From contig NZ_CP051774.1 in NCBI RefSeq assembly GCF_012913485.1, positions 6,262,001-6,326,000 of the forward strand: a stretch of 64,000 nt of DNA, given 5' to 3'. This stretch comes from Luteolibacter luteus. Lineage in GTDB: Bacteria; Verrucomicrobiota; Verrucomicrobiia; Verrucomicrobiales; Akkermansiaceae. The notes under the pieces are model-generated. The model ran no database searches. It worked only from the letters and a program-made list of their open reading frames with translations, and was not told where the DNA came from. Both the position numbers and the translations under genes were made by a program. Shown here one piece after another: positions 8,433-20,299 of this stretch. How positions within the stretch are numbered: position 1 is the stretch's first letter; each line of letters starts with the position of its first letter.

Positions 8433-8975
8433 ATGGAAGCCGATCCCTATGCCGCGCCTGCTACCACCGAAGTTGGCGAGCCTTCGCTTCTGAAGGAGCC
8501 GGTGGCCATCCGGTCCGCCCATATCCTGCATGAAGCGGCGGTGCGAAGCATGGGAGTGCTCTATCTATTCGCGGCGGGCTTCGCCCTCATCCAGGCTGCC
8601 GTTTTCATTTCCCGAACGGCGAACTATCCAAGGATAATGCCATATGTCGTTGTGCCTTCCGTTCTCCTCGTCGCCGGAATGGTTTGGATCGGGCTCGGTC
8701 TGAGAAAATTGAAAAGACCGGCCCGCAATGTCGCCATCATCCTTTCCGCGATGGCCCTGATCGCGGTTCCGATCGGCACGGTACTCGGTGCATGGAATCT
8801 CCATCTGCTTCTTTCCCGCAAGGGCAAGGTGGTCTTCAGCCCGGAATACCAAGAGGCCATCGCAGCGACGCCGGAGCTGAGATGCAAGTCCCCGCTGCTG
8901 TGGATGATCCTGATCGTGATCGGGGTGGTGGTGCTCGGCTCCTTGTTCTCCTTGGTCATGCGCGCCGCCTTGTGA
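8433..8975 (+). CDS. Small multi-TM membrane protein, paralogue family copy 3
   Basis: 180 residues starting MEADPYAAPATTEVGE, then VAIRSAHILHEAAVRSMGVLY, several membrane segments, GLRKLKRPARN, and SRKGKVVFSPEYQEAIAATPEL before the last hydrophobic segment. It has the same architecture as the copies at 7634 and 9107. No RBS is obvious; the start is fixed by alignment with its paralogues. Function unknown. Confidence 0.73.
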   Translation: MEADPYAAPATTEVGEPSLLKEPVAIRSAHILHEAAVRSMGVLYLFAAGFALIQAAVFISRTANYPRIMPYVVVPSVLLVAGMVWIGLGLRKLKRPARNVAIILSAMALIAVPIGTVLGAWNLHLLLSRKGKVVFSPEYQEAIAATPELRCKSPLLWMILIVIGVVVLGSLFSLVMRAAL

Positions 8976-9106
8976 TTACCAGGGACCCAACTGCATCCCC
9001 CCTTGGCCTCCGACCATGGAATAAGCTCAGGATGGTCACATATCACGCCACCTTGACTTCTTGGTTTGTTTAAATCAGGCTGCGCCGGTTCACCCATCCT
9101 ACTCCT

Positions 9107-9673
9107 ATGGACGCCAATCCCTATAGCGCGCCCGTGGCCGATCCAGCCACCGAAGCCCCGCCCCTGAATGATCCCGAGGGCATCCGCCTCGCCTACATCG
9201 GTCACGAAGCTTCGGTGAAGAGCGTGGGAACCCTCTACGTGCTGGGCGCGATCCTCATCGGCCTCAGCGCCATCTTCAATCTGTGGGTCATGTTCTCTGG
9301 CGGCGGCGCCACGGAAGCAAGCTGGGCTACGATCGCCTTCCTCGCGATCATCAGTGCTCTACAGTTCCAGGTCGGCTCCGGCTTGAGGAAGCTGAAGAAG
9401 TCTTCCCGCGCGATCGGTGCCATCCTCGCCGGCATCGGCCTGCTCGGTTTTCCGATCGGCACCATCATCAGCGCCTACATCCTTTATTTGTTGATGTCAC
9501 GCAAGGGCACGATGGTCTTCAGTCCGGAATACCAGCAGGTCATCGCAGCGACGCCGCATATCAAATACAAGAGCTCGAAGGTAATGTGGTGGTTCCTGGG
9601 CATCGTTGCGACGATCATCGTGATCGTCATCGCCCTGGTGCTCTTCGCCGGTTTCATGGAAAGCAGGAAGTAA
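9107..9673 (+). CDS. Small multi-TM membrane protein, paralogue family copy 4
   Basis: 188 residues, MDANPYSAPVADPATE, then DPEGIRLAYIGHEASVKSVGTLY, four membrane segments, GLRKLKKSSR, and SRKGTMVFSPEYQQVIAATPHIKYKSSK before the final segment. It is closest to the 7634 copy. The 5' flank shares TTGAC, a TTTAA(A/C)TCA stretch and GGTTCACCCA with the 7634 gene, which suggests shared regulation. Function unknown. Confidence 0.75.
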   Translation: MDANPYSAPVADPATEAPPLNDPEGIRLAYIGHEASVKSVGTLYVLGAILIGLSAIFNLWVMFSGGGATEASWATIAFLAIISALQFQVGSGLRKLKKSSRAIGAILAGIGLLGFPIGTIISAYILYLLMSRKGTMVFSPEYQQVIAATPHIKYKSSKVMWWFLGIVATIIVIVIALVLFAGFMESRK

Positions 9674-9722
9674 GCAGCCCAGTCCTTGCCTTCCACGGGC
9701 GAAGCCCCTCATGGTAGATGAC

Positions 9723-10204
9723 ATGAAGATCCTCGCTCCGCTGGTGTTGTTGGTATCGACGTTTTCCTCCTTTGCCCAGGAGGCGATCCTGCTTTTCGTC
9801 CCACGCAGAAGGACGTGACGATCTCGCTTCAGCAGAACAGGGAGAGGCCCGGCGCGATCGAGCTGGTGATCCGCAATGGTTCCTCGCTGAAGCTTCAATA
9901 CAGCCTCGGATCCCGGGGTGGGAATCTGTCCGGCTACCACTTCGAACTCCGCAAGGACGACAAGTGGCTCGCCGAGAGCGGCCATGCGTGGTGCGGTACC
10001 GGAATCATCGAGGAAGCAATCGCTCTCGGTGAGAGCAAGACGCTTCCGATCGGTGATCCCGGCATGGATCCCGTGAAGAGAATCCCGCGTGACCCGGGAC
10101 CCTTCCGCGTGCGCGTGGTGCTGCGTGAAGAGGGCGAAGCGGTCATGGCCACCTCGCCCGTTTACACGATCAAGGACGGGAAGATAGAATCCGTTGCGGA
10201 CTAG
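9723..10204 (+). pseudogene. Secreted protein gene interrupted by a one-base frameshift
   Basis: The ATG at 9723 opens a clean signal peptide, MKILAPLVLLVSTFSSFAQ, but that frame stops at 9816. The mature-looking protein continues in another frame (DPAFRPTQKDVTISLQQN and on to 10204). Adding one G near 9782 joins the two halves as FAQEGDPAFRPT, so this is either a real -1 frameshift or a sequencing/assembly error. If intact it would be about 160 residues, a periplasmic or secreted beta-rich protein of unknown function. A caller would otherwise report only the GTG-initiated 9815-10204 fragment, which lacks export information. Confidence 0.6.
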
Positions 10205-10222
10205 CCTCCAGGCCTACCTCGC

Positions 10223-10978
10223 TCAGACCGATGCGAGGTTTCGCAAGATCGGGCGGCGGCGGCGCAGCAGCACGAGCATGCCGCATCCGCCGAGCAGGGC
10301 CGCTGCAGATGGCTCCGGCACGACGGTCACGGCCTGGATGCCGATCAAGCCAAAGGAGGGATCGCTCACGCCGTCGTATTCGTTGCTGACGGTGAAGGTG
10401 AGGACATCGCCCACCGTGGCACCCGTGAGATCCAGCGTGAGCAGGCCGGCGTGGTGACCGGAGCCGGTGGCATCGCCGTCATCGGTGTAGGGCAGCACCT
10501 GATCTTCGAGCGAGTAGCTGCCGCCACTGGCGAGCGAGACATTGATGTCCGCGCGGCTGTTGTAGCCTACCAGATAGATCTGGAGGCTCTGGTCGACGCC
10601 CAGCACCGTGTAGGTGAAGCTCAGCGAGGCACCGTCCGACTGCTGGGCAGAGACGAAGGAGGTTCCGCCGGTGAGGGTCCCGGTCGAAGAGCCACCGGTG
10701 AAACCCAGGAACATGCGGCTATCTCCGCCAACGAAACTGCCGCCGGTGATCGCGCTGAAAGAAACCGGGCCATCCGCCTTGTGCTCGACCGCGGAGGCAT
10801 CGCCACCGATGCCGAAGTAGGCCCAGTCCGTGACATCCGTGCTGATGTCCACATTGCTATAAACCGTCGGGCTGCTGAGGCTCCCGACGATCGTGGCGGC
10901 CTCGCTCAGGGCGGGAACGGTGCAGACGAGGGCAAATGACAGGGTGCGGGAAAACCGGGTGATCGGGCGACGAAACAT
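10223..10978 (-). CDS. PEP-CTERM sorting-domain protein
   Basis: 251 residues: signal peptide (about 1-28, ending ALSEA), a long serine/glycine/threonine-rich beta-type domain with no recognised enzyme motif, and a C-terminal VPEPSAAALLGG tail followed by a hydrophobic stretch and LLRRRRP. The tail identifies an exosortase substrate destined for the surface. It may bind carbohydrate like other small PEP-CTERM proteins, but nothing here shows it. It is convergent with the frameshifted gene to its left. Confidence 0.8.
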   Translation of the reverse strand: MFRRPITRFSRTLSFALVCTVPALSEAATIVGSLSSPTVYSNVDISTDVTDWAYFGIGGDASAVEHKADGPVSFSAITGGSFVGGDSRMFLGFTGGSSTGTLTGGTSFVSAQQSDGASLSFTYTVLGVDQSLQIYLVGYNSRADINVSLASGGSYSLEDQVLPYTDDGDATGSGHHAGLLTLDLTGATVGDVLTFTVSNEYDGVSDPSFGLIGIQAVTVVPEPSAAALLGGCGMLVLLRRRRPILRNLASV

Positions 10979-11172
10979 ACGGGTGATGGGGTGAAATAGC
11001 GGCCGGATTATCGGGCGGTGTTAGATTCCTGCAATGGCCGAATCCGGGAGCCGCGCGCGGTCAGTGAAGGCCAACGCGCAGGAAGCAGAGATTTTCCTCG
11101 CAAGAGGAGCGTGTGCCGACGCTTGAGCAAGCAGCGCGGCAGGTTCTGTTAGATCACCGCAGCCCGCGGGGA

Positions 11173-12864
11173 TCATCCCGCCTTCCGCAGCGCCTGGCAG
11201 ACAGCCGGGAAGATCTGCTTCTTCCGGCTCACCACTCCGGGGGCATCGTAGAGGCTCGCATCCAGCTTTCCGTACGGGATGTTCGCGACGAACTTCGGCT
11301 CGCCCGCGGCCAGCACCAGGCTGTGATGGTTCGCGATATCCGTGACCACCAGCACCGCCAGTTCGTATTCGTTCTCCTTCGCCAGATTCTGTAGCGCCGC
11401 TTCCAGTTCTTCCCGGCGCGGCGGGAAGGCATGGAGACCGAGCTCTTCCACCTGCGCGATGGTCACTTTCACGCCCTCGTCGATGAACTCCTTCCGATCC
11501 GCATTCAGGATCGCATCCGGCGTGCCGGTCGCGAGCAGCGAACCGACGGCGAAGAACTCCTCCTTGAACTTCGCCGGATCGATCCCCGCGAGCTCGCTCA
11601 GCCAGCCGAGCATCTCGTGATCCAGCTCGGTGGTGGTCGGCGAGGTCAGGCACAGCGTGTCCGCGATGATCCCGGCGCAGAGGCACATGGAGGTGCCCTT
11701 GTCCGGCTCCAGATAGCGGTGGCGGAACTTGCGCGCCACCAGCGTCGAGGTCGAGCCCACCGGCTCATTGAGGAAACGGATCGGCTCGCGCGAGACCAGG
11801 TCGCCGGCAAGGCGGTGGTGATCGATGACCTCCACGATCTCGCTCTCGTCCACGCCGGTCACGGCCTGGGCAAATTCATTGTGATCCACCAGCGCGAGGC
11901 GGGTGCGCGGCGGATCGATGAGATCGCTCTTCGAAAGCACCCCGATCATCTCCTTCGTGATCGGATCCAGCACCGGAAAGAGATCCTGCTCGGAAGAAGC
12001 GAGGCCCTTTCGCAGGCGCGATACCGGCTCGCTGCCGGAGACCGTGGCGAAATTCGACTCCATCACGTGGCGCACCGTGCGCGAGCAACGGATCAGCGTG
12101 GAGCAGCTCGCGGTATCCTGGGAGCAGAGCATCACGATCACCCCGCGCTTCCGCGCCATCTCGCGCAGCGCAGGCTCCACGCCATTGCCACCGGTCACCA
12201 GCAGGGCGCGGGCGCCATTCTCGATCGCATAATGCTGCACCACCGGGCGATCCCCGCAGATTACGAGGAAGCGGTTCACATTCCCTTCCTTCGCCGCCTG
12301 CTTGAGACGGCGTTCGACGGTCGATTGCGAGGAAGCACCGACCAGCAGGATCAGCTCTTCCTCATCATCGCCCTCCGGCATCGGGAAGCCCACGCTCTCC
12401 GCGTGCAGCGTGTTCGCGATCTTTGAGAGTGCGACATTCACGGTCCGGGCCTGCAGGCCGCTGGCATCACCGGGGACCAGCAGCTCCAGCAGATCGAGAT
12501 AACGGAGCATCCCCTGCACCGAGCCATCGCCATTTGCAACGGGCACGCAGCGGACCCCGCTGGCCAGCATCCGGCGGTAGGCCACGATGAAAGTATCCGT
12601 GGGCGAAACCTGCACCACATCCCGGCGGCAGATCATGCCCGCGGAGGCGCGCACATCCGTCACCAGCGGTGGCGTTTCAATCCCCGCCTGCTCCAGCACC
12701 CAGGCCGTGCGTGCCGGCACCTCGCCACAACGGGCGGCCACGGCATTCGGCTCCCCGGTCATGCGCAGCAGCGCGGCATTCCCGATCGCGGAGCATATGG
12801 CGTCCGTGTCCGGGTTCTTGTGACCAATGACGTAGAAAGGAAGGCTGCGGCGTGGCGGTTCCAT
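11173..12864 (-). CDS. ppaC: Manganese-dependent inorganic pyrophosphatase with CBS domains
   Basis: 563 residues from the ATG at 12864. It hydrolyses pyrophosphate to phosphate in the cytoplasm. The family II DHH core is visible: VIGHKNPDTDAICSAI at the N-terminus, VDHNEFAQAV and EVIDHHRLAGD in the second half, then a DHHA2 domain with SRKKQIFPAV at the end. Between the first DHH motif and the rest lies a large insertion with two CBS-type segments (DVVQVSPTDTFIVAYRRM and the later DLFPVLDPITKEMIGVLS) and an intervening DRTGG-like region, as in regulatory CBS pyrophosphatases. These bind adenine nucleotides and usually inhibit or activate the enzyme. Upstream in-frame codons to 13029 overlap argS and are probably not translated. 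Confidence 0.92.
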   Translation of the reverse strand: MEPPRRSLPFYVIGHKNPDTDAICSAIGNAALLRMTGEPNAVAARCGEVPARTAWVLEQAGIETPPLVTDVRASAGMICRRDVVQVSPTDTFIVAYRRMLASGVRCVPVANGDGSVQGMLRYLDLLELLVPGDASGLQARTVNVALSKIANTLHAESVGFPMPEGDDEEELILLVGASSQSTVERRLKQAAKEGNVNRFLVICGDRPVVQHYAIENGARALLVTGGNGVEPALREMARKRGVIVMLCSQDTASCSTLIRCSRTVRHVMESNFATVSGSEPVSRLRKGLASSEQDLFPVLDPITKEMIGVLSKSDLIDPPRTRLALVDHNEFAQAVTGVDESEIVEVIDHHRLAGDLVSREPIRFLNEPVGSTSTLVARKFRHRYLEPDKGTSMCLCAGIIADTLCLTSPTTTELDHEMLGWLSELAGIDPAKFKEEFFAVGSLLATGTPDAILNADRKEFIDEGVKVTIAQVEELGLHAFPPRREELEAALQNLAKENEYELAVLVVTDIANHHSLVLAAGEPKFVANIPYGKLDASLYDAPGVVSRKKQIFPAVCQALRKAG

Positions 12865-12985
12865 GAAGGAGCTGTCTTTGAGGCTGGGAGGGGGTGCCCG
12901 GATAGCGCCGGGCGCGCGGATGATGCCGCAGATATTCGAAACGGCAAGCAGGGGTGCAAAAGTACACCCTATGAAAATAGATGTA

Positions 12986-14737
12986 CTACATCCGCTCCGG
13001 GCAGCGGATGCCGAGCAAACCGAGGCCATGGGTCAAGACCCGGCTGGTCAGGCTGCACAGCACCAGGCGGCTGTCGCGGACTTGCTCCTCCGCCTTCAGC
13101 ACGGGACAGGCCTCGTAGAAGGAGTGGTAGGCACGGGCCAGCTCGAGCAGATAATTCGCCAGCAAGTTCGGGCGATGATCATCAAGGATCATCGGCACAA
13201 CTTCACCATAACGCGCGATGAGACGGGCGAGATGAATTTCCGCTTCCTCCGTGAAGACCGGATTCACCGCGGCGAGGTCCACCGGATCTTCCAGCTTCCG
13301 GAAGATCGAGCTGCAGCGCACCACGCTGTTCTGGAGATACGGGGCCGTGTCGCCCTGCAGTGCCAGCATCTTCTCCAGATCGAAAACATAGTCGGAGAGG
13401 CGATGGTGGGAGAGCTCCGTGAACTTCACCGCGCTGATGCCGATGAGCTCGGCGAGCTCGGCCCGCTCTTCATCCGTATCCACGCGGCTGCGCTCCGCCA
13501 CTGCGATCCGCGCGGCGGCCACGGCCTCATCCAGCACGTCCGCCAGCTGCGGCAGATCCCCTGCCCGCGTCTTCAGCGGCTTGCCATCGGTGCCCAGGAT
13601 CGTGCCGAAGGAGATGTGGCGCAGGTCCATCTCACCCAAGCCGACGCGCCCCGCCACGGCGAAGAGCTGCTGGAAATGCAGGGACTGGCGGTGATCGACG
13701 ACATACCATGCGGCATCCGCGTTCCACTCCTTGTTCCGAAACTCGATCGTCGCGATGTCCGTGGAGGCATAGTTGAAGCCGCCATCGCTCTTCCGCACGA
13801 TCATCGGGAAATCGATCCACTCGCCATCCTTGCGGACCAGGAAGGGATCCTTCGCCTTATCTTCCGGCACGCCATTCGAGAAGATGCACACGGCACCATC
13901 GCTCTCTCGCGCGATGCCCTCGGCGATCAGGTGATCCACCAGCGGTGCCAGCGCATCATTGTAGGCGCTCTCGCCCAGCCAATGATCGAAGGACACGTCC
14001 AGACGATCGTAAATCTTGTCGAGACCCGCGCGGGAAAGCTCGATGCAGCGCTGCCAGATCGCGAAGTTTACCTCATCGCCCTGCTGGAGCTTCACCAGTT
14101 CCAGGCGGCAGGCCTCCGCCACCGCTTCATCCGCCTTCTTGGCGTCATTCGCGAAGCGGTAGAGCCGCAGCAACTCCAGGAGCGGATCTGCCAGCAGCGC
14201 CTTCTCATCCAGGATCTGCTTCCACGCCCAGGTCACCATGCCGAACTGGGTGCCCCAGTCGCCGATGTGATTATCCCGGATGACGCGGTGCCCCAGAAAG
14301 CTGGCGATGCGGGAAAGCGAGTCCCCGATGATGGTCGAGCGGATGTGGCCGATGTGCATCGGCTTCGCCACGTTCGGAGCGGAGAAGTCCACCACGATCG
14401 TGTGCTTCTCTGCTGCCTCCGGCACGCCCAAGCGCGGATCGGCGAGCTGCTCCTTCGCACGCGCGGCGTAGGTTTCCGGAGAAATGCGGAAGTTGATGAA
14501 TCCGGGACCGGCGATGTCCGCGGTGCCGAGGCCGCCGAGGTCCACCGCGGCGATGACCTGCTCCGCCAGCGCGCGCGGGTTGGTCTTGCGCTGCTTGGCC
14601 AGTGCCATCGCGGCATTGCTCTGGTAATCGCCGAAGCGGAGGTCGGCAGCGGCCACCACGGGCGCGCTGACGCTTTCGCCGAGCACGGTCTGGAAGGCGG
14701 CGGCGAGCCGGGATTCAAGGTCCTGAATGAGGGTCAT
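12986..14737 (-). CDS. argS: Arginyl-tRNA synthetase
   Basis: 583 residues, a class I synthetase that charges tRNA-Arg. The N-terminal additional domain is followed by the signature SAPNVAKPMHIGHIRST, which contains HIGH (about residues 121-137). The catalytic core includes NHIGDWGTQFG and the anticodon-binding helical domain ends in the typical GLGLLGIRCPERM. The length is normal. The gene lies between the EIIA-like gene and the pyrophosphatase on the same strand, with gaps of roughly 90 and 120 bases. Confidence 0.97.
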   Translation of the reverse strand: MTLIQDLESRLAAAFQTVLGESVSAPVVAAADLRFGDYQSNAAMALAKQRKTNPRALAEQVIAAVDLGGLGTADIAGPGFINFRISPETYAARAKEQLADPRLGVPEAAEKHTIVVDFSAPNVAKPMHIGHIRSTIIGDSLSRIASFLGHRVIRDNHIGDWGTQFGMVTWAWKQILDEKALLADPLLELLRLYRFANDAKKADEAVAEACRLELVKLQQGDEVNFAIWQRCIELSRAGLDKIYDRLDVSFDHWLGESAYNDALAPLVDHLIAEGIARESDGAVCIFSNGVPEDKAKDPFLVRKDGEWIDFPMIVRKSDGGFNYASTDIATIEFRNKEWNADAAWYVVDHRQSLHFQQLFAVAGRVGLGEMDLRHISFGTILGTDGKPLKTRAGDLPQLADVLDEAVAAARIAVAERSRVDTDEERAELAELIGISAVKFTELSHHRLSDYVFDLEKMLALQGDTAPYLQNSVVRCSSIFRKLEDPVDLAAVNPVFTEEAEIHLARLIARYGEVVPMILDDHRPNLLANYLLELARAYHSFYEACPVLKAEEQVRDSRLVLCSLTSRVLTHGLGLLGIRCPERM

Positions 14738-14824
14738 GGGAAGATGGAACGAAAAAACGGAATGCCGGAAAATGCCCGGCGGGCAAAAGCGGAAGACGGA
14801 GCCTGCGGGACGAGGGCCCGGGCA

Positions 14825-15310
14825 TCAAGCCGCACCATTCGCGGCCGTCTTGGGAGACTTGCCCGAGAAAATATCGAGGATCTCCTGATGCTGCCCGGCC
14901 TCGCCCAATCGTCGTCGGATCTCACCGTTGGTGAACATCTTCGCGATGGCTGCAAGCGTCTGGAGGTGAAGGTGATAGTCCTTCTTCGGCACGAGGAAGA
15001 GGATCACGAAGTGGACCGGCTTCTGGTCCAGGGCCTCGAAGTCGATCCCGGTCTTCGAACGGCCGAGAATTGCCACCACCTTGTCGAGCTTTTCCGAAAA
15101 CGCATGGGGAATGGCCACGCCATGGCCGACTCCGGTGCTGACCTGTTCCTCGCGGATCTTGAGGGCCGCCAGCACTTCGTCCCGCAGTGCGGGATCCAGC
15201 GAACCCTCGCTGACGAGGTGGTCGATCAGTTCCACGATGGCAGGCCAATGCTCTCCCGCGGACATCTCGAGGATGATCCTGCTTGGGGAAAGAAGGTTGG
15301 CCAGCTTCAT
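14825..15310 (-). CDS. ptsN: PTS EIIA-type (PtsN-like) regulatory protein
   Basis: 161 residues from the ATG at 15310 (MKLANLLSPSRIILEM); the longer frame to 15406 has a poor, proline-rich start. It is a fructose/mannitol-type EIIA domain: LLSPSRI, TGVGHGVAIPHA with the phospho-accepting histidine at about residue 69, and LVPKKDYHLHLQTLAAIAKMF. No membrane EIIC or EIIB domain is attached, and no sugar transporter is nearby. A nitrogen-PTS-like regulatory role is therefore more likely than sugar uptake. Confidence 0.85.
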   Translation of the reverse strand: MKLANLLSPSRIILEMSAGEHWPAIVELIDHLVSEGSLDPALRDEVLAALKIREEQVSTGVGHGVAIPHAFSEKLDKVVAILGRSKTGIDFEALDQKPVHFVILFLVPKKDYHLHLQTLAAIAKMFTNGEIRRRLGEAGQHQEILDIFSGKSPKTAANGAA

Positions 15311-15461
15311 GCGTACGTTGGAAAAGATCGATTCCCGCCGCTTGGGCGGGGGGCCGGAGTTACCCGTGCGGTCAAGGTTTTGCAAGCGGTTTTCGGCCAA
15401 GGGCAATCACCCGGCATTGGCGCTTGCGATCCCTACCCCTGCGTCCTTAGCCTGCGCGCCT

Positions 15462-15953
15462 ATGCGCCTGATCTCGCGCGGATTCGTGATTCTCGGAACA
15501 GGGGTGCTCTGCCAGTGCGGCAGCATGGGCACCGGAAACATGGGCGGCCCGACCGTCGAGCAACGGAGGGCGGACATCGCCTCGGAGCAAGGCGGTGACT
15601 CTTTCGTCGGCCGCCGCTACCACGTGGAGAAGACCCGCTTCTGGGGCTACGTCCGCCGCCCGCGCCAGTCCTGGGACAAGGCCAAGCTGGTCATGATCAA
15701 GGAGGACAAGAAGCGCCAGCCGGACCGCCTTTCCGAGAATGGTCCGGACGGGCAGCGTTACGGATTTGACAACAATTATGAGTATCGCCTGAAGGGCTAC
15801 TTTACAGGATCCGACAGCTACGATCCTAACAGCAACCAATTCCTACCGACATTCATGCTGACCGGCTATGAGGTCGTGAACCGGAATCCGGGCTGGCTAT
15901 TCCGCCCGGATGACCGGTATGATCCCTACCGCATCACATTATACCCGAGGTAA
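15462..15953 (+). CDS. Secreted or lipoprotein-like hypothetical protein
   Basis: 163 residues from the ATG at 15462, MRLISRGFVILGTGVLCQCG. The hydrophobic start followed by cysteines suggests a lipoprotein, although the lipobox is not canonical. The mature part is rich in Arg, Tyr and Asp (VEKTRFWGYVRRPRQSWDKAKLVMIKEDKK, then GFDNNYEYRLKGYFTGSDSYDPNSNQFLP) and ends in DPYRITLYPR. It resembles small envelope proteins with a tail of alternating aromatic and charged residues, but no family was recognised. It is divergent from ptsN and followed after 36 bases by another envelope gene. Confidence 0.72.
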   Translation: MRLISRGFVILGTGVLCQCGSMGTGNMGGPTVEQRRADIASEQGGDSFVGRRYHVEKTRFWGYVRRPRQSWDKAKLVMIKEDKKRQPDRLSENGPDGQRYGFDNNYEYRLKGYFTGSDSYDPNSNQFLPTFMLTGYEVVNRNPGWLFRPDDRYDPYRITLYPR

Positions 15954-15989
15954 AAGCCCTCGGCCAAGACTCGGTTCCTCCCCTCAGCC

Positions 15990-17012
15990 ATGTCTTCCAA
16001 CTCCTTTCAACACCGTCCGGGAAGAAATTCCCGCCAGGTCGGCGACGCGCCATCCATCGGCCATGTGCCGAAGATGAACCGGGACTCCGAGTCCCGCGTC
16101 ACGAAACACACCCGGAAACGGGTGGAAATCAAAGAGCCGAACATCAAGCTGATCCTGGTGATCTCCGGGATGCTGGCGGCGACCGCGGCAGTCGTGATCG
16201 GCCTGCTCCTCTGGGCTGGCGTCTCGAAGGCGCGGATCGCGGAGGAGCATCAGGCCTTCGTCGTTTCCCCGCCGCCACCACCGAAGCCCGCCACCATTCC
16301 CCTGGCGCCCGCGCCGGATGAAACGGCGGCCGCAAAGCTGGTGGAGGATTTCCTGGCCGCCCGCAGTGAAGCGGAGCTGGCAGGCCTGATCCGCCCGACC
16401 GAGCAGGCGCCCTCCGAGATCCTGGCGAAGCTGGCCGCGTTGCCGGAGAAGGACGGCAAGCTCAAGTCGGTCCAGCCGGTGGGCTCGGTGAATAGCCGCG
16501 CGCTGCAACTGGAAGGCGTGGTGGTGACCTTTGACACCGGCCGCAATCGCCTGGCGCTGCTGGCACCGGATGCCTCCGGAAAGTGGCTGGTGGATTTCGA
16601 TGGCTTCGACCGCTACAGCACGCCGGCTTGGAATGAGATCCTTTCCGACAAGACGGTCACCGGTACCGTGCGGGTCTTCCTTTCCCCGGACCGTTACTAC
16701 AACGGGATCTATGGCGATGATACCAAGTGGGCCTGCTACGGGATCGCCTCTCCGGACAATGAGACCCTGATGTTCGGCTACGTGCCGAAGGACGGGGAAC
16801 TCCATGAGCTGATCGCCAAGCTGCTGGACAAGGACAACGCCCCAGCGGGACAGAAGCCAAAGGCCTGCCGCGTGACGCTGGAGATCCGCCATGATGAGAA
16901 GTCGGACAAGCGGCAATTCGAGATCACCCGCGTGCTTTCCGACGAATGGGCGATCGGCGATCAGGCACTGGACCAGAAGCTGGGCCGACCGCTGTCGCAG
17001 ACGACGAAGTAG
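15990..17012 (+). CDS. Single-pass membrane protein, unknown function
   Basis: 340 residues. A basic cytoplasmic N-terminus (VTKHTRKRVEIKEPN) precedes one membrane segment (about residues 52-76, LILVISGMLAATAAVVIGLLLW), then a PPPPPK proline linker and an extracytoplasmic domain of about 240 residues with alternating Asp/Gly/Tyr-rich loops (DRYYNGIYGDDTKWACYG). Type II membrane topology is likely. No catalytic motif was recognised. The 36-base gap to the preceding lipoprotein-like gene suggests co-transcription. Confidence 0.75.
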   Translation: MSSNSFQHRPGRNSRQVGDAPSIGHVPKMNRDSESRVTKHTRKRVEIKEPNIKLILVISGMLAATAAVVIGLLLWAGVSKARIAEEHQAFVVSPPPPPKPATIPLAPAPDETAAAKLVEDFLAARSEAELAGLIRPTEQAPSEILAKLAALPEKDGKLKSVQPVGSVNSRALQLEGVVVTFDTGRNRLALLAPDASGKWLVDFDGFDRYSTPAWNEILSDKTVTGTVRVFLSPDRYYNGIYGDDTKWACYGIASPDNETLMFGYVPKDGELHELIAKLLDKDNAPAGQKPKACRVTLEIRHDEKSDKRQFEITRVLSDEWAIGDQALDQKLGRPLSQTTK

Positions 17013-17060
17013 GCGAAGGGATACAAGGCGTCCCTGCTCTTGCGGGATGGCGATCCCTGA

Positions 17061-20192
<3,132 letters not shown>

Positions 20193-20242
20193 GCTTGGCG
20201 AGCCGCGCCAGCCGCCTCCGCTGCAGTCTCCCGGAAAAGCAA

Positions 20243-20267
20243 AGGGCGGATCGAACCGATCCGCCCT
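20243..20267. terminator. Bidirectional terminator hairpin
   Basis: AGGGCGGATCG and CGATCCGCCCT form a perfect 11-bp stem around AAC. It lies between the convergent ligA and cytochrome/LRR genes. Short A-rich and T-rich flanks (CAAA on the left, TTTG on the right) allow it to work in both directions, though neither T run is long. Confidence 0.7.
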
Positions 20268-20299
20268 GCCTTTGAAGTTCACTCGGGAGCCTGCCCTTT

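Noticed and set aside
12863-15598. Plus-strand 911-codon frame opposite argS and ptsN
   Set aside because: Two well-identified genes lie on the other strand, and the translation has no domain or sensible composition.
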